Shown: in pieces, positions 24,813-34,246 of the stretch
How the letters are laid out: each line of letters starts with the position of its first letter
Position numbering within the stretch: the stretch's first letter is position 1
Source: Paraburkholderia phytofirmans OLGA172
GTDB lineage: Bacteria; Pseudomonadota; Gammaproteobacteria; Burkholderiales; Burkholderiaceae
DNA length: 64,000 bases
Direction: 5' to 3'
NCBI RefSeq assembly: GCF_001634365.1
Contig: NZ_CP014578.1
Location: 1,798,001 to 1,862,000, forward strand
Program-made: the position numbers and the translations under genes
Notes under the pieces: generated by a model
The model's database searches: none
Told to the model about the DNA's origin: nothing
What the model saw: only the letters and a program-made list of their open reading frames with translations

Positions 24813-26567
24813 ATGAGTACGCGCAAGATTTCGTCGGGCGTGGCGATGGTTGTGTTGTCCGTGGGATGCCTCGCTGCGGACGCGGCGAGTTCGTGCGCTC
24901 CGGCGTTCTCCGAGGTCGATGTCAGACACGGCCTCAAAGTACAGACGGATTGCGGACTTCCCGGTCGGCCCCTCAATCGTCTGACCATTCGGTTGAACCG
25001 GGTGGTGAACCGCGCCAAACTTTCCGAAGCCCAGATCGTCTCGCTCGCGAGCGCAACCAACGTGATACTGGGCGCGATACATGCGGAATTGGACCGCGTT
25101 GGGGGCAAGACGGATACCGCGTTCGCCAATGTCGAGCCGCTAGTCGAGCGCCTTGCCGAGCAAATCAGGGCGCAGCCCGACGCAGCGCTCGCGTCCGAAG
25201 CCCGGCAATGGGCCACACGTTACGAGGATCTGCTGCGCAGGTCCTCGATCGCACGGAGTCCTGATCCTCTTGAATTGCAGATCGACGAAGCGCTCGAGCG
25301 CTTTGATCTGGACGGCGCGTCACAGTTGCTGGCCCAGCTGCTTGCCGAGCAACAGGAAACTCCGCAGGAAACCCCGCAGGTTTTCGCGGCGCGTTGGTAT
25401 GCGGCCGGCGAGATCGAATTGCTGCGCTTCGCGCCGCAGCATGCGCTGCCGTATCTGGAAAAGGCCTGCGCGTTGCAACCGGAAGATAGCAGGATGGCGA
25501 CCGCGCTTGCCGACACTTTGCAGGAGCAACGCGAATTTGAGCGTGCGGAACCGATTTACCGCACGCTGTTGTCGCGCTATCAGCTGCTTGCGCAGCAGAA
25601 GCCTGCCGCCTACCAGCCCGAGATTGCGCGCACGCTCGACAAGCTTGGCAACCTGTACGTTGGGCTGCAACGGCCCAGGGAAGCGGAGGCCGCCTATCTG
25701 CGGGCGCTGGAGAGCTATTGGGCACTGGCGAAACAGAACCCGGTGGCTTACGGGCCCGCTGTGGCAGAAACATTCGACAACCTCGGCGTCCTATACCGCG
25801 ATACACAGCGCCTGAAAGAAGCGGCGGATGCTTATCGCGAAGCGCTGGACGTCGATCGTGCGTCGGCCTATCGCGCCCCCGCGACCTACAAACCCGATAT
25901 GGCGACGACGCTCAACGACCTCGGCATTCTGTACGGCGCCACTCAACGGGAGAGCGATGCGGAGCAGGCGTATCGCGAGGCGCTGCACATCCAGCGGGCG
26001 CTCGTGCGAAGCAATCCCGCAGCCTACCGCCCGGCGCTTGCTCGTACGCTCAACAATCTCGGGAATCTTTATAGCGCGATGCAGCAACTCCGCGAAGCAG
26101 AGCACGCTTACAAGGAAGCGCTAACGATCCGGCAGCAGCTTGCCCGGGAGAGTCCAGCGCTCTATCGGGCCGATGTGGCGCGCACGCTGACCAATCTTGG
26201 CGCGCTCTATCGCGCCACGCAACGGCCGGAGCAGGCGCAGCAAGCCTATCGGCAGGCCTTGCAGATCTATCGTGTGCTCGCGGGGGAAACCCCGACTGTC
26301 TACCAGCCGGACGAAGCGCGGACGTTGAACAATCTCGGTGTCCTCTTCAGTCACAGCGGGCGCCCACGCGAGGCTGAAGACGCTTACCGGAACGCGCTGG
26401 ATCTTTACCGGACTCTGTCGCGAGAGACCCCGGCGGCATACCGCCAGGATGAAGCGCGGACACTTGGCAACCTGAGCGCACTGTTGAGCCAGACTCAACG
26501 ACCGCTTGAGGCCGAGGCGATCCGGCGTGAAGCAGCCCGCCTTTCCGACACAACGGACGCGCCTTAG
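24813..26567 (+). CDS. Exported tetratricopeptide-repeat protein with a regular 46-residue repeat
   Basis: 584 residues. A signal peptide (KISSGVAMVVLSVGCLAADA) precedes a helical N-terminal part of about 240 residues. From about residue 272 to the end come seven consecutive repeats of exactly 46 residues with the pattern ARTLNNLGxLYxATQRxxEA, then AYxxAL(x)nPaaYxPdv, related to kinesin-light-chain-type TPRs but longer. Such proteins act as periplasmic or surface scaffolds for protein binding. No enzymatic motif is seen. The N-terminal part has several Cys (SSCAPAF, VQTDCGLPG) that may form disulfides. The next gene is convergent 74 bases away. Confidence 0.8.
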   Translation: MSTRKISSGVAMVVLSVGCLAADAASSCAPAFSEVDVRHGLKVQTDCGLPGRPLNRLTIRLNRVVNRAKLSEAQIVSLASATNVILGAIHAELDRVGGKTDTAFANVEPLVERLAEQIRAQPDAALASEARQWATRYEDLLRRSSIARSPDPLELQIDEALERFDLDGASQLLAQLLAEQQETPQETPQVFAARWYAAGEIELLRFAPQHALPYLEKACALQPEDSRMATALADTLQEQREFERAEPIYRTLLSRYQLLAQQKPAAYQPEIARTLDKLGNLYVGLQRPREAEAAYLRALESYWALAKQNPVAYGPAVAETFDNLGVLYRDTQRLKEAADAYREALDVDRASAYRAPATYKPDMATTLNDLGILYGATQRESDAEQAYREALHIQRALVRSNPAAYRPALARTLNNLGNLYSAMQQLREAEHAYKEALTIRQQLARESPALYRADVARTLTNLGALYRATQRPEQAQQAYRQALQIYRVLAGETPTVYQPDEARTLNNLGVLFSHSGRPREAEDAYRNALDLYRTLSRETPAAYRQDEARTLGNLSALLSQTQRPLEAEAIRREAARLSDTTDAP

Positions 26568-26641
26568 ATCGCTCCCACGACAACAAGCGCGATCGGTGCG
26601 TGCATGACGACGAGCACCGCATCGGCGAGCCCGATCGCGAG

Positions 26642-27817
26642 TTACTTTTGGCTATCCACGGAGGACATTCGAAAGACTGAGATGCCCTCCATAGGGTCCA
26701 GTGTTTCGCGCCAGGGTGCACGCTCCAGTAAGCGGATCGTGTCTTCATACCCTACGGCCCAGCGCCGCTCGATGCCATGCGACGAAAAATCGATATCCCT
26801 GTTCAAATCGTCGTTATCGAATGCCGGCGCGTCGAGTTCCAATACTTGCATCGTCGTGCCACAGCCCCAGCCGAGGAGCGCCTGAACCTCCGGCGTAGCG
26901 CGCTTTTCTTCCGGAATGTGCTGGCTGAGTTCGCGAATCACGTGACGCAGCCGGTGAATCTGCTTCTGTCGATCGAGATGGCTTTCCGCACGGCTTGAAT
27001 ACTGAATGTCGCGCTGCCGGCTCATGACCTGCAAGATGGATTCGGGTTCCGGCCCGCTTGATGGCCACAACTGCACCGAAAAAATCACCGAGCTGCATCG
27101 CGGCCGATCATCGAGCACGGCTTCGAGCGGCGTATTCGAGTAGATGCCGCCGTCCCAGTACGATTCGCCTTCCAGTCGCACCGAAGGGAAGCCGGGCGGA
27201 AAAGCGGCGGATGCCATCACGTGCTCGACATCCATTGGCGCGTCGCGATTGGTGAAATAGCGCATACGCCCGCTGCGGACGTTGACCGTGCCAACCGTCA
27301 ATCGCGTCGCCTTGCGGTTCAGGTAATCGAAATCGATCAGTGAAGACAGGGTGTCACGCAGGGGCTCCGTTGAATAGAATGCCGCCCGCTCCGAGCCGAC
27401 GCGCGCCTGAATATTCGCCCATGACCCCAGCTGTGGGGTGAAGAACGACGGCACGCCGTGTGTGACGATCGCCAGGTCGCGCGACCAGTTTGCAAGCCCC
27501 GGCAACAACCAGCTGGCCGCATCGACGCCACGACGCGCCACGCCGTTCCAGAACTGGGTTAATCGCGCAATGCGGTTCTCCGGCGGATTGCCAGCGATGA
27601 TCGCGCCGTTTATCGCACCGATCGACGTGCCGATCACCCAGTCGGGGTCGACCTTGCGGTCATGCATCGCCTGATAGACACCAGCCTGGTACGCTCCGAG
27701 GGCACCGCCTCCCTGAAACACAAGGACAATCTGTCCGGGAATGTCCGGTGCGGCCTCTGACCGGCCGGCCGCGTTGGCCGCGTTGGCCTTATGCTCGCCG
27801 TGCGTCTTCTTACCCAT
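26642..27817 (-). CDS. Patatin-like phospholipase
   Basis: About 391 residues. All patatin motifs are present: the oxyanion hole FQGGGALGAYQAGVYQ, the nucleophile elbow GTSIGAING, and the Asp of the dyad in YWDGGIYSNTPLEAVL. It hydrolyses acyl esters of lipids. The rest of the protein carries the longer C-terminal region of bacterial patatin proteins that regulate polyhydroxyalkanoate and phospholipid turnover (DUF3734-like). The ATG at 27817 has GGGAGA upstream on its strand; an in-frame ATG at 27862 would add 15 residues without a better site. No signal peptide. Confidence 0.87.
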   Translation of the reverse strand: MGKKTHGEHKANAANAAGRSEAAPDIPGQIVLVFQGGGALGAYQAGVYQAMHDRKVDPDWVIGTSIGAINGAIIAGNPPENRIARLTQFWNGVARRGVDAASWLLPGLANWSRDLAIVTHGVPSFFTPQLGSWANIQARVGSERAAFYSTEPLRDTLSSLIDFDYLNRKATRLTVGTVNVRSGRMRYFTNRDAPMDVEHVMASAAFPPGFPSVRLEGESYWDGGIYSNTPLEAVLDDRPRCSSVIFSVQLWPSSGPEPESILQVMSRQRDIQYSSRAESHLDRQKQIHRLRHVIRELSQHIPEEKRATPEVQALLGWGCGTTMQVLELDAPAFDNDDLNRDIDFSSHGIERRWAVGYEDTIRLLERAPWRETLDPMEGISVFRMSSVDSQK

Positions 27818-27946
27818 AGCAGGTCTCCCGGACGAATGCCGCGGTGCCGGTGATTTTGCCACGGGTGGGGGCGAACTGGCACGAAAACCGATTCTGCGCT
27901 CAGAGGCGCGGCCACAAGCGAACGCATCGCATGAGGAGGAGGCCGC

Positions 27947-29314
27947 TTACCGTTGGGGCGCGACCGACTGAACCCGATTGCGTCCAGCACGTTTCGCGTC
28001 GTAGAGCGCGGCATCAGCCGCCTGAACGAGCGCGTTGGGCGTGCCGGGCGTGTTCTGCTCGTTCGTTGCGCACCCGGCACTGATGGTGACCTGACCGCCA
28101 GGTATTGGCCCCGTCATGCCCAGATCCATGACCGCGAGCCGGGCCTGCTCGGCAATGACCGATGCTTCTTCCAGTCCCGTGTCGGGTAACACCAGCGCGA
28201 ACTCCTCGCCGCCATAATGGGCGACGAAATCGCTTGACCGACGTGCTGTTCCTGCGAGCGCTTTCGCAATGGCGCTAAGGCAGCCATCGCCCCGAAGATG
28301 GCCGAAGGCGTCGTTGTAATCTTTGAAATTGTCGACATCGACCATGACGAGCGAGAGCGGCTGGCCGGTGCGCCTCGCCCGATCGAATTCCCTGTGAAAC
28401 TGGTCGTTAAAGTAGCTACGGTTGTAAACGCGCGTCAGGGCGTCGTGTGCGGACGTATGCAGCAGGGAAGCGTGCGCCTCGGACAACTCGCGGTAGAGCA
28501 CGGTCACTTCCCAGACCAGCACGCATACCAGGACGCCGGGCGCCAGCATGCTGAAGACCCGTGCGACGTACCAGCCAAGGGTGAACTGGGCCATGCTCAA
28601 TAGATTCAGGCTGGCGTCCGCAAAGGAGGCCAGCAGGGCAATGGTGACCCAGAGATCGAGCACGGTCCGCAGGCGCCCTTTGAACAGGACTACGACGATC
28701 GCGAGCAGGTCGAACAAGCAGATGGCGAGTCCGGTTCGGCTGCCCGAAAGCGGGTTCGTCTCGGGCGCCGTTTGAAAAGGCATCGACAGATTCGCATGAA
28801 TGGCGAGGACGCCAAGCGCTGCAGCAAGCGCAGTTGGAATACCGATAAACGCCCACGTCCAGCGATCGATATAGGGCAGCGCGATTGGCTTGCTCGGGAA
28901 GCGGTCGCGTATGAGCGCCGCCAGAATGACGAGCAGCGGAAATCCCGCATGCCAGAAAACCCACATCCACGCCGCACTGTCAGGCTCGGCGCCTAACAGG
29001 CCGGTGCGCGTAAAAACACCCGGGAACATCAGCAGTTGCAAAGCGACGGTAATTGCCGTGAATGCGTACGCACCGCCGAGCGCGCCGAGTATCGGTTGTG
29101 GCGTTACGGTAAAGCGGGCGCCGAGAAGGAACGCGGCGATGCACGACGTGGTGAACACCGTGAGCGCACACATCGGCATGAAGGGCGTGATGGCCGGCAA
29201 CGCCTGGTGCGCGCGCGGACCCGCGATCAACAACGTGAGCAGAATGAACAACGCACATGACCCAGCAAAAACGACCTGTTTGCGTGTCGTCGGCCCTATA
29301 AGCAAGCTGTTCAT
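27947..29314 (-). CDS. Membrane-bound GGDEF diguanylate cyclase
   Basis: About 455 residues. The N-terminal 270 residues contain about eight hydrophobic segments (an integral-membrane sensory module). The GGDEF domain follows: active-site motif GGEEF in VAHYGGEEFALVLPDT and an RxxD product-inhibition site (RSSD) five residues before it. It makes the second messenger cyclic di-GMP and should be feedback-regulated. The in-frame ATG at 29314 puts the first membrane segment close to the N-terminus; the longer start at 29371 adds 19 polar residues. Confidence 0.85.
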   Translation of the reverse strand: MNSLLIGPTTRKQVVFAGSCALFILLTLLIAGPRAHQALPAITPFMPMCALTVFTTSCIAAFLLGARFTVTPQPILGALGGAYAFTAITVALQLLMFPGVFTRTGLLGAEPDSAAWMWVFWHAGFPLLVILAALIRDRFPSKPIALPYIDRWTWAFIGIPTALAAALGVLAIHANLSMPFQTAPETNPLSGSRTGLAICLFDLLAIVVVLFKGRLRTVLDLWVTIALLASFADASLNLLSMAQFTLGWYVARVFSMLAPGVLVCVLVWEVTVLYRELSEAHASLLHTSAHDALTRVYNRSYFNDQFHREFDRARRTGQPLSLVMVDVDNFKDYNDAFGHLRGDGCLSAIAKALAGTARRSSDFVAHYGGEEFALVLPDTGLEEASVIAEQARLAVMDLGMTGPIPGGQVTISAGCATNEQNTPGTPNALVQAADAALYDAKRAGRNRVQSVAPQR

Positions 29315-29583
29315 TCTGACCCGTTCGGTTGGTGTTCGGTCGTCCCGGCGTGTCGGTATCGCCAACGGCACACAGTGTATGCCTCGCCGGACGATACATC
29401 GCGGAGTTTGCTACGCACCACATTGATGCTTTTCCGGCAAAGCGCGATGGAGCGTTGCAGCCGGTCGGAACATATTGTCCTACAAATTTTCTCCGATGAT
29501 TGCGTGATCACCGTTCGCGATAGTGCTCGACCGTATGGTCGGTGAAAGCTCGCCGCCTGGATGTTACATATCGCGTTTGCAGG

Positions 29584-29742
29584 TCACCCGCGTGTCGCCG
29601 GTGGCGCGGCGGCTTGAGCACGAACGTCCCATGATGTGTCGGTGCGCATGGCGGCGACAATCGGTCCGAGCATGGCTTCGTCTTCGAGGTCGGCGAGCGC
29701 AAGGAGCGCGGTGCGGCGCACTGCGGGCCTGTCCTCGCTCAT
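29584..29742 (-). pseudogene. Possible fragment of a HEAT-repeat protein
   Basis: In the minus frame from 29742 the sequence reads RPAVRRTALLALADLEDEAM, then LGPIVAAMRTDTSWDVRAQAA, the amphipathic helix pair of a PBS-lyase-type HEAT repeat. It is only about 50 residues, with no complete gene around it. The rest of the spacer 29315-29883 shows no recognisable gene. It is likely a gene relic, but a chance antisense reading cannot be excluded. Confidence 0.35.
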
Positions 29743-29883
29743 AAGGTTATGAGGTTTGCTTGGTTGCCGCGTGCTCCGCGGCGCGCTAACGTCGACCCGT
29801 TTGGCATCTGGCACGCCCGACCGTTCATCGGGCCGATCGGCGCAGTGCGGGATCTACCCGTCAATTCTCCTTCGCGAACTTCC

Positions 29884-31245
29884 ATGAGCAAACGTAGCGG
29901 GCACCTGCGCCTCGGCGCCTTTCTTTACCCTTCCGGGCACCACATTGCGGCGTGGCGGTATCCCGAGGCACAGGCGGACGCCGGCGTTAATTTCCGTCAT
30001 TACGTACAGCTCGCGCAAGCGGCCGAGGCTGCGAAGTTCGATCTGATCTTTCTCGCCGACGGCGTGGGTACCCGCGGCGATAACGTCGACTTTCTCAGTC
30101 GCACGGCGCACAGCTACGTCGCGCAGTTCGAGCCGATCACGTTGCTTTCGGCGCTCGCCGCAGTGACTGAACGTATCGGTCTGGTGGGCACGGCCTCGAC
30201 GAGCTTCAACGAGCCTTATCACATTGCCCGCAAGTTCGCGTCGCTCGATCACATTAGCGCGGGACGTGCGGGTTGGAATCTGGTCACCTCGTCAAGCGAG
30301 CATGAAGCGAAGAACTTCAACCGCGACCGGCATTTCGATCACGCCGAGCGCTATTCGCGTGCTGCCGAGTTCGCGGAAATCACCGGGGGCCTGTGGGACA
30401 GCTGGGAAGACGACGCGTTCGTTCGCGACAAGGCCGAAGGGCGTTTCTTCGACCCGGTCAAACGGCACGTGCTGGATCACAAGGGACGTTTCTTTCAGGT
30501 CAAGGGGCCGCTAAACGTTGCCCGTTCTCCGCAGGGCCATCCGGTCGTCGTGCAGGCCGGGTCGTCGGAAGCTGGCCGGGACCTTGCCGCGAGGACAGCC
30601 GAGGTGATTTTCACGGCACAGCAAACGCTGCAGGACGCGGTGGATTTCTACGCGGACGTAAAGGGCCGCATGCAGCGCTATGGCCGTCATCCGGACGATC
30701 TGAAGATCATGCCGGGCGTGTTTCCGATTGTCGGCCGTACCGAAAGCGAAGCTAGAGAGAAGTTCGAGCACTTGCAGTCGCTTGTCGATCCGAAGGTCGG
30801 ACTAGCGCTGGTATCCGGGCTGACCGGCGGGTTCGATCTATCAGACTATCCGCTCGACGGCCCAATCCCGGAACTGCCCGAAACAAATGCGAGCAAGAGC
30901 CGGCAGGCGTTGACGCTTGAACTGGCCCGCCGCGAAAACCTCACGATCCGCCAGCTCTATTTGCGGGTCGCGGGTGCGCGCGGTCATTGGCAACTCGTCG
31001 GTACCGCGGCCCAGATCGTCGATCAACTCGAAGAGCGATTCGTCAATCATGGCGCGGACGGTTTCAACGTGATGCCACCGGTACTGCCCGACGGTCTCAC
31101 CGATTTCGTCGAGCTGGTCGTGCCTGAACTGCGGCGACGCGGGTTGTTCCGCGAGGACTATGAAGGACGCACGTTGCGCGAGAATCTGGGTTTGCGGCGG
31201 CCTGAAAACCGCTATGCGCGGTCGTCGCCTACGCTGAAACGATAG
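29884..31245 (+). CDS. Flavin-dependent monooxygenase of the NtaA/SnaA/DszA (LLM) family
   Basis: 453 residues from the ATG at 29884 (MSKRSGHLRLGAFLYPSG), where family similarity begins; an upstream in-frame ATG at 29749 adds unrelated sequence. Family features: YVQLAQAAEAAKFDLIFLADG, SYVAQFEPITLLSALAAVT, GRAGWNLVTSSSEHEAKNF, and QAGSSEAGRDLAARTAEVIF. These are FMNH2-dependent oxygenases that cleave C-N or C-S bonds in NTA, EDTA or dibenzothiophene sulfone. The sulfonate-type transporter and TauD-type dioxygenase that face it make an organosulfur substrate the best guess. No flavin reductase gene is next to it. Confidence 0.87.
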   Translation: MSKRSGHLRLGAFLYPSGHHIAAWRYPEAQADAGVNFRHYVQLAQAAEAAKFDLIFLADGVGTRGDNVDFLSRTAHSYVAQFEPITLLSALAAVTERIGLVGTASTSFNEPYHIARKFASLDHISAGRAGWNLVTSSSEHEAKNFNRDRHFDHAERYSRAAEFAEITGGLWDSWEDDAFVRDKAEGRFFDPVKRHVLDHKGRFFQVKGPLNVARSPQGHPVVVQAGSSEAGRDLAARTAEVIFTAQQTLQDAVDFYADVKGRMQRYGRHPDDLKIMPGVFPIVGRTESEAREKFEHLQSLVDPKVGLALVSGLTGGFDLSDYPLDGPIPELPETNASKSRQALTLELARRENLTIRQLYLRVAGARGHWQLVGTAAQIVDQLEERFVNHGADGFNVMPPVLPDGLTDFVELVVPELRRRGLFREDYEGRTLRENLGLRRPENRYARSSPTLKR

Positions 31246-31270
31246 GCGCATGCGTCTACTGCCGCCACGC

Positions 31271-31299
31271 GAGCGTGCCGCACCCACACCGGCACGCTC
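31271..31299. terminator. Strong hairpin between convergent sulfur genes
   Basis: Perfect 10-bp inverted repeat GAGCGTGCCG / CGGCACGCTC with a 9-base loop, 26 bases after the stop of the flavin monooxygenase and before the end of the convergent TauD-type gene. It probably terminates the forward gene; a short T-rich patch (AATTTTC) follows about ten bases later. Confidence 0.55.
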
Positions 31300-31388
31300 G
31301 AAGTGGCAATTTTCAACGCCGCTGGCGCGACGCGTGCGCCTGCGCTCGAACTGAGCGCGGAGCAGTTCGAGGCGGCATGGCGTGTCAC

Positions 31389-32336
31389 TCAGTTCAACGC
31401 GACTGCCGCGGCGGCGCTCACCGGCGAGCCTTCGATCGCCACTGATGACGCACCGTCCGGGCCAACGGGCACGTCACCGACAAGCGTCGTGCGATACAGT
31501 TGCCGGTCGAAGTCGAGATCGAAAATATCCGTGGGCGCGAGGTGAGCTGTCGCGCGGTTGTCCCAGAAGGCGACGCTGCCGGCCTCCCATTTGAAACGCA
31601 CCGTGAACTCGGGCCGCGTGACATGTTCCCAGAGCAGTTCGAGCAGTACCTGACTTTCGCGTGGCGTCACGCCGACAATCGACTTCAGGAAGCTCGGGCT
31701 GACATAGAGTGCCCGCTCGCCCGTTTCCGGATGAACTCTGACAAGCGGATGTTCGGTGACGAGAGTACGTTGCTCGACGGCTTTAACGAATGCTTCCGTT
31801 CCACTTGCGCCGGCAGGTGGCGTAAAGCGATGAAGCCCGCGCAGGCCGTCGGCGAACGCGCGCAACGGCGCCGAAAGCTTCTGATAGGCGGCCACGAGGC
31901 TGGTCCACTGCGTGTCGCCACCGTAAGGCGGAATCGTCACCCCGCGCAGGATCGACCCCCAAGGCGGATTGACTGCGGCCGTCACGTCCGTGTGCCAGCC
32001 GGTCCACGGTCGTAACAGCGCCTGCCCCTCGAAACGCGTCGCCTTGCGGTACTTCGAAATCGAATAGATCTCCGGATGACCGTCGACGTGGCCGAATACC
32101 GGATGTCCCACGGTCAGCTCACCGAACTGCGCCGAGAAAGCGACGTGCTGCTCATGCGTCAGGAACTGCTCGCGAAAGAACACGACGCGCCACTTGAGAA
32201 GCGCCGCACGAATGTCTGCGATCTGGCGTGCGTCCAGCTTTTGCGTGAGGTCCACACCCTGAATTTCAGCGCCGATGTGCGCGGAAAGTGGGGTGACCTG
32301 AATGGACTGTATTTCCTGTAAAGCTGCTGCACTCAT
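31389..32336 (-). CDS. TauD/TfdA-family alpha-ketoglutarate dioxygenase (taurine/alkylsulfate type)
   Basis: 315 residues. The Fe(II) facial triad is H115-x-D117 (GWHTDVT) and H265 (NRATAHLAP). Other family features are FREQFLTHEQHVAF and GGDTQWTSLVAAY. It oxidises the carbon bearing a sulfonate or sulfate ester and releases sulfite or sulfate, using 2-oxoglutarate and O2. The ATG at 32336 has CAGGAG upstream. It is the last gene of a minus-strand operon that begins with the transporter binding protein at 36198. That order resembles ats/tau sulfur-starvation loci; TauD and AtsK cannot be told apart with certainty. Confidence 0.87.
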   Translation of the reverse strand: MSAAALQEIQSIQVTPLSAHIGAEIQGVDLTQKLDARQIADIRAALLKWRVVFFREQFLTHEQHVAFSAQFGELTVGHPVFGHVDGHPEIYSISKYRKATRFEGQALLRPWTGWHTDVTAAVNPPWGSILRGVTIPPYGGDTQWTSLVAAYQKLSAPLRAFADGLRGLHRFTPPAGASGTEAFVKAVEQRTLVTEHPLVRVHPETGERALYVSPSFLKSIVGVTPRESQVLLELLWEHVTRPEFTVRFKWEAGSVAFWDNRATAHLAPTDIFDLDFDRQLYRTTLVGDVPVGPDGASSVAIEGSPVSAAAAVALN

Positions 32337-32394
32337 GAGAGGCTCCTGACGAAGAGAACTGAAGGTTTGGTGCGCATGAGGGATGCCGTGCGCG

Positions 32395-33261
32395 TCACCA
32401 CGCAAGCCGCCATTCTGTGATCGGCGGACTCGCCACTGGAATGCGCGTGCCGCCGTGTGGCGCATCGTCTTTGCGAGGGTCGCGGCGCTCGCCGTCGTGC
32501 TCGGCGAAATCGGCCAGCACTTCATCGCGCAAACGAATGAAACGGGGATCGTTGCGCTCGCGTGGACGCGGCAAGGCGACATCGACGATCCGTTTGATGC
32601 GGCCCGGTCGCGGCGCCATCGTGACGACACGGTCGCCCAGGTAAAGCGCTTCGTCGACGTCGTGCGTGACGAGAATCATCGTGATGCGTTCGTGTTCCCA
32701 GATGCGTTGCAATTCGTTTTGCAAGCGGCCACGCGTGAGCGCATCGAGCGCACCGAACGGTTCGTCGAGCAGGAGCACGCGCGGGCGGTTCACGAGACCG
32801 CGCGCGATCGCCACGCGCTGCGCCATGCCACCCGACAGGTGGTGCGGATAGGCATGTTCAAAACCGTTCAGGCCGACGAGTTCGATGTGCTGTGCGACCG
32901 CATCGCGCTTTTCGCGCGCCGAAAGTGGCGCATTGCGCAACGCGGCGAGAATGTTTTGCGATGCCGTCAGCCACGGAAACAGGCGGTGGTCCTGAAAGAC
33001 GATCCCACGTTCGAGCGACGTATCGCGCACCTTTTCTCCGGCGACGACGATATCGCCGGTGTAATCGGTATCCAGTCCCGCGATCAGCCGCAGCAAGGTC
33101 GACTTGCCGCAACCGCTGGATCCGAGCACGCTGACGAATTCGCCGGGACGCACCCGCAGGCTGATGTCGTCGAGTACCGCGAGCGACGCACCGTCTTGCT
33201 GCGCATAGCGCTTGCTGACGTGAAGAATGTCGATGCTTTCGGAAAGCGTGGAAGAAGTCAT
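32395..33261 (-). CDS. ABC transporter ATP-binding protein, nitrate/sulfonate/taurine type
   Basis: 288 residues. Walker A GSSGCGKST, signature LSGGMAQRVAIARGL, Walker B RVLLLDEPFGALDALTR and the H-loop VTHDVDEAL are all intact. It drives import through the two permeases encoded upstream in the same operon (64 bases away). The start at 33261 (MTSSTLSESIDIL) fits the family; a longer frame exists but adds unrelated residues. Confidence 0.9.
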   Translation of the reverse strand: MTSSTLSESIDILHVSKRYAQQDGASLAVLDDISLRVRPGEFVSVLGSSGCGKSTLLRLIAGLDTDYTGDIVVAGEKVRDTSLERGIVFQDHRLFPWLTASQNILAALRNAPLSAREKRDAVAQHIELVGLNGFEHAYPHHLSGGMAQRVAIARGLVNRPRVLLLDEPFGALDALTRGRLQNELQRIWEHERITMILVTHDVDEALYLGDRVVTMAPRPGRIKRIVDVALPRPRERNDPRFIRLRDEVLADFAEHDGERRDPRKDDAPHGGTRIPVASPPITEWRLAW

Positions 33262-33325
33262 GAGCGGATCTTGATCTGTATTCAGTGCAAATTCAGAGCG
33301 CAGCCGATGAATATCGGGTGCGTGT

Positions 33326-34204
33326 TTATCGTGCGGCCACCTGCGAACGGCGCGCAAAGATCGCTCGTTCCACCGCGCGCGCCAGCGCGTTCAACGCCCA
33401 GCCAGTGACACCGACCACGATTACGCCGAACAGCACCAGATCCATGCGGAACTGCTCGCTGCCGTCGATCAGCGTATTGCCGATCCCGCTGCCCGCCACC
33501 AGCAGATATTCCGCGCCGAGCGTGGCTAGCCACGAATAGATCAGCGCGAGATAGATGCCGGTGAAAATCGACGGCAGCGCGGCCGGCAGAACGACGGCAC
33601 GGATCAATTGCCAGCGCGAATAGCGAAAAGTGCGCGCGACTTCGATATAGGCGCGCGGCACGGCGTGAATGCCGTCACACGTGTGCGCGGCAACCGGCAG
33701 CAACGCCGCGAGCGAGAGGAATACGATTTTTGCCGCATCGCCGAGACCGAACCACACCGAGATCAACGGGATCCATGCGAACAGCGAGATCTGCTTGAAC
33801 GTGTCGAAGCCTGGGCCGATCATGCGCGTGGCGAGCCGCGAAAAGCCGAGCACGCTGCCGAGCAGCAGGCCGCCTAGCGTGCCGATCACGAAACCGCTCG
33901 CTTCGCGCGCGAGCGAAGCGGAGAGTGCCTTCAGTAGCGCGCCGCTGACGATCTGTTGACACGCCGTGGCGAAAACCTGTTCAGGACTGACCAGCAAGCC
34001 GCTTTTGACGACGTGCGCCTCCGAGGCGGCCCACCAGATCGCAATGGCGACGGCGGGTAATACGGCACCGCGCCAGTCGATGCGTGCGAGCAGCGGCCGG
34101 CGCGGTTGCGCCGCGCGGCGGAAGGCGGCGGGCACGTTGCAGTCGCAGGATGCATCGGCCGACTGTTTCGATCCGGCGGAGCGCTTGAAAAGGGCAAGAC
34201 TCAT
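33326..34204 (-). CDS. ABC transporter permease, sulfonate type (second permease)
   Basis: 292 residues with about six membrane helices and the EAA-loop of SsuC/TauC-type permeases (ALLPVAAHTCDGIHAVPRAY, then EVARTFRYSRWQ). An N-terminal hydrophilic extension of about 45 residues contains two Cys (DASCDCN). The ATG at 34204 has an AGGAGGAA site. It pairs with the permease upstream (42 bases away), so the transporter is probably a heterodimer in the membrane. Confidence 0.88.
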   Translation of the reverse strand: MSLALFKRSAGSKQSADASCDCNVPAAFRRAAQPRRPLLARIDWRGAVLPAVAIAIWWAASEAHVVKSGLLVSPEQVFATACQQIVSGALLKALSASLAREASGFVIGTLGGLLLGSVLGFSRLATRMIGPGFDTFKQISLFAWIPLISVWFGLGDAAKIVFLSLAALLPVAAHTCDGIHAVPRAYIEVARTFRYSRWQLIRAVVLPAALPSIFTGIYLALIYSWLATLGAEYLLVAGSGIGNTLIDGSEQFRMDLVLFGVIVVGVTGWALNALARAVERAIFARRSQVAAR

Positions 34205-34246
34205 CGTAGATTCCTCCTGGGCGGTGCGTAGCACGCGTTGGCGAGA

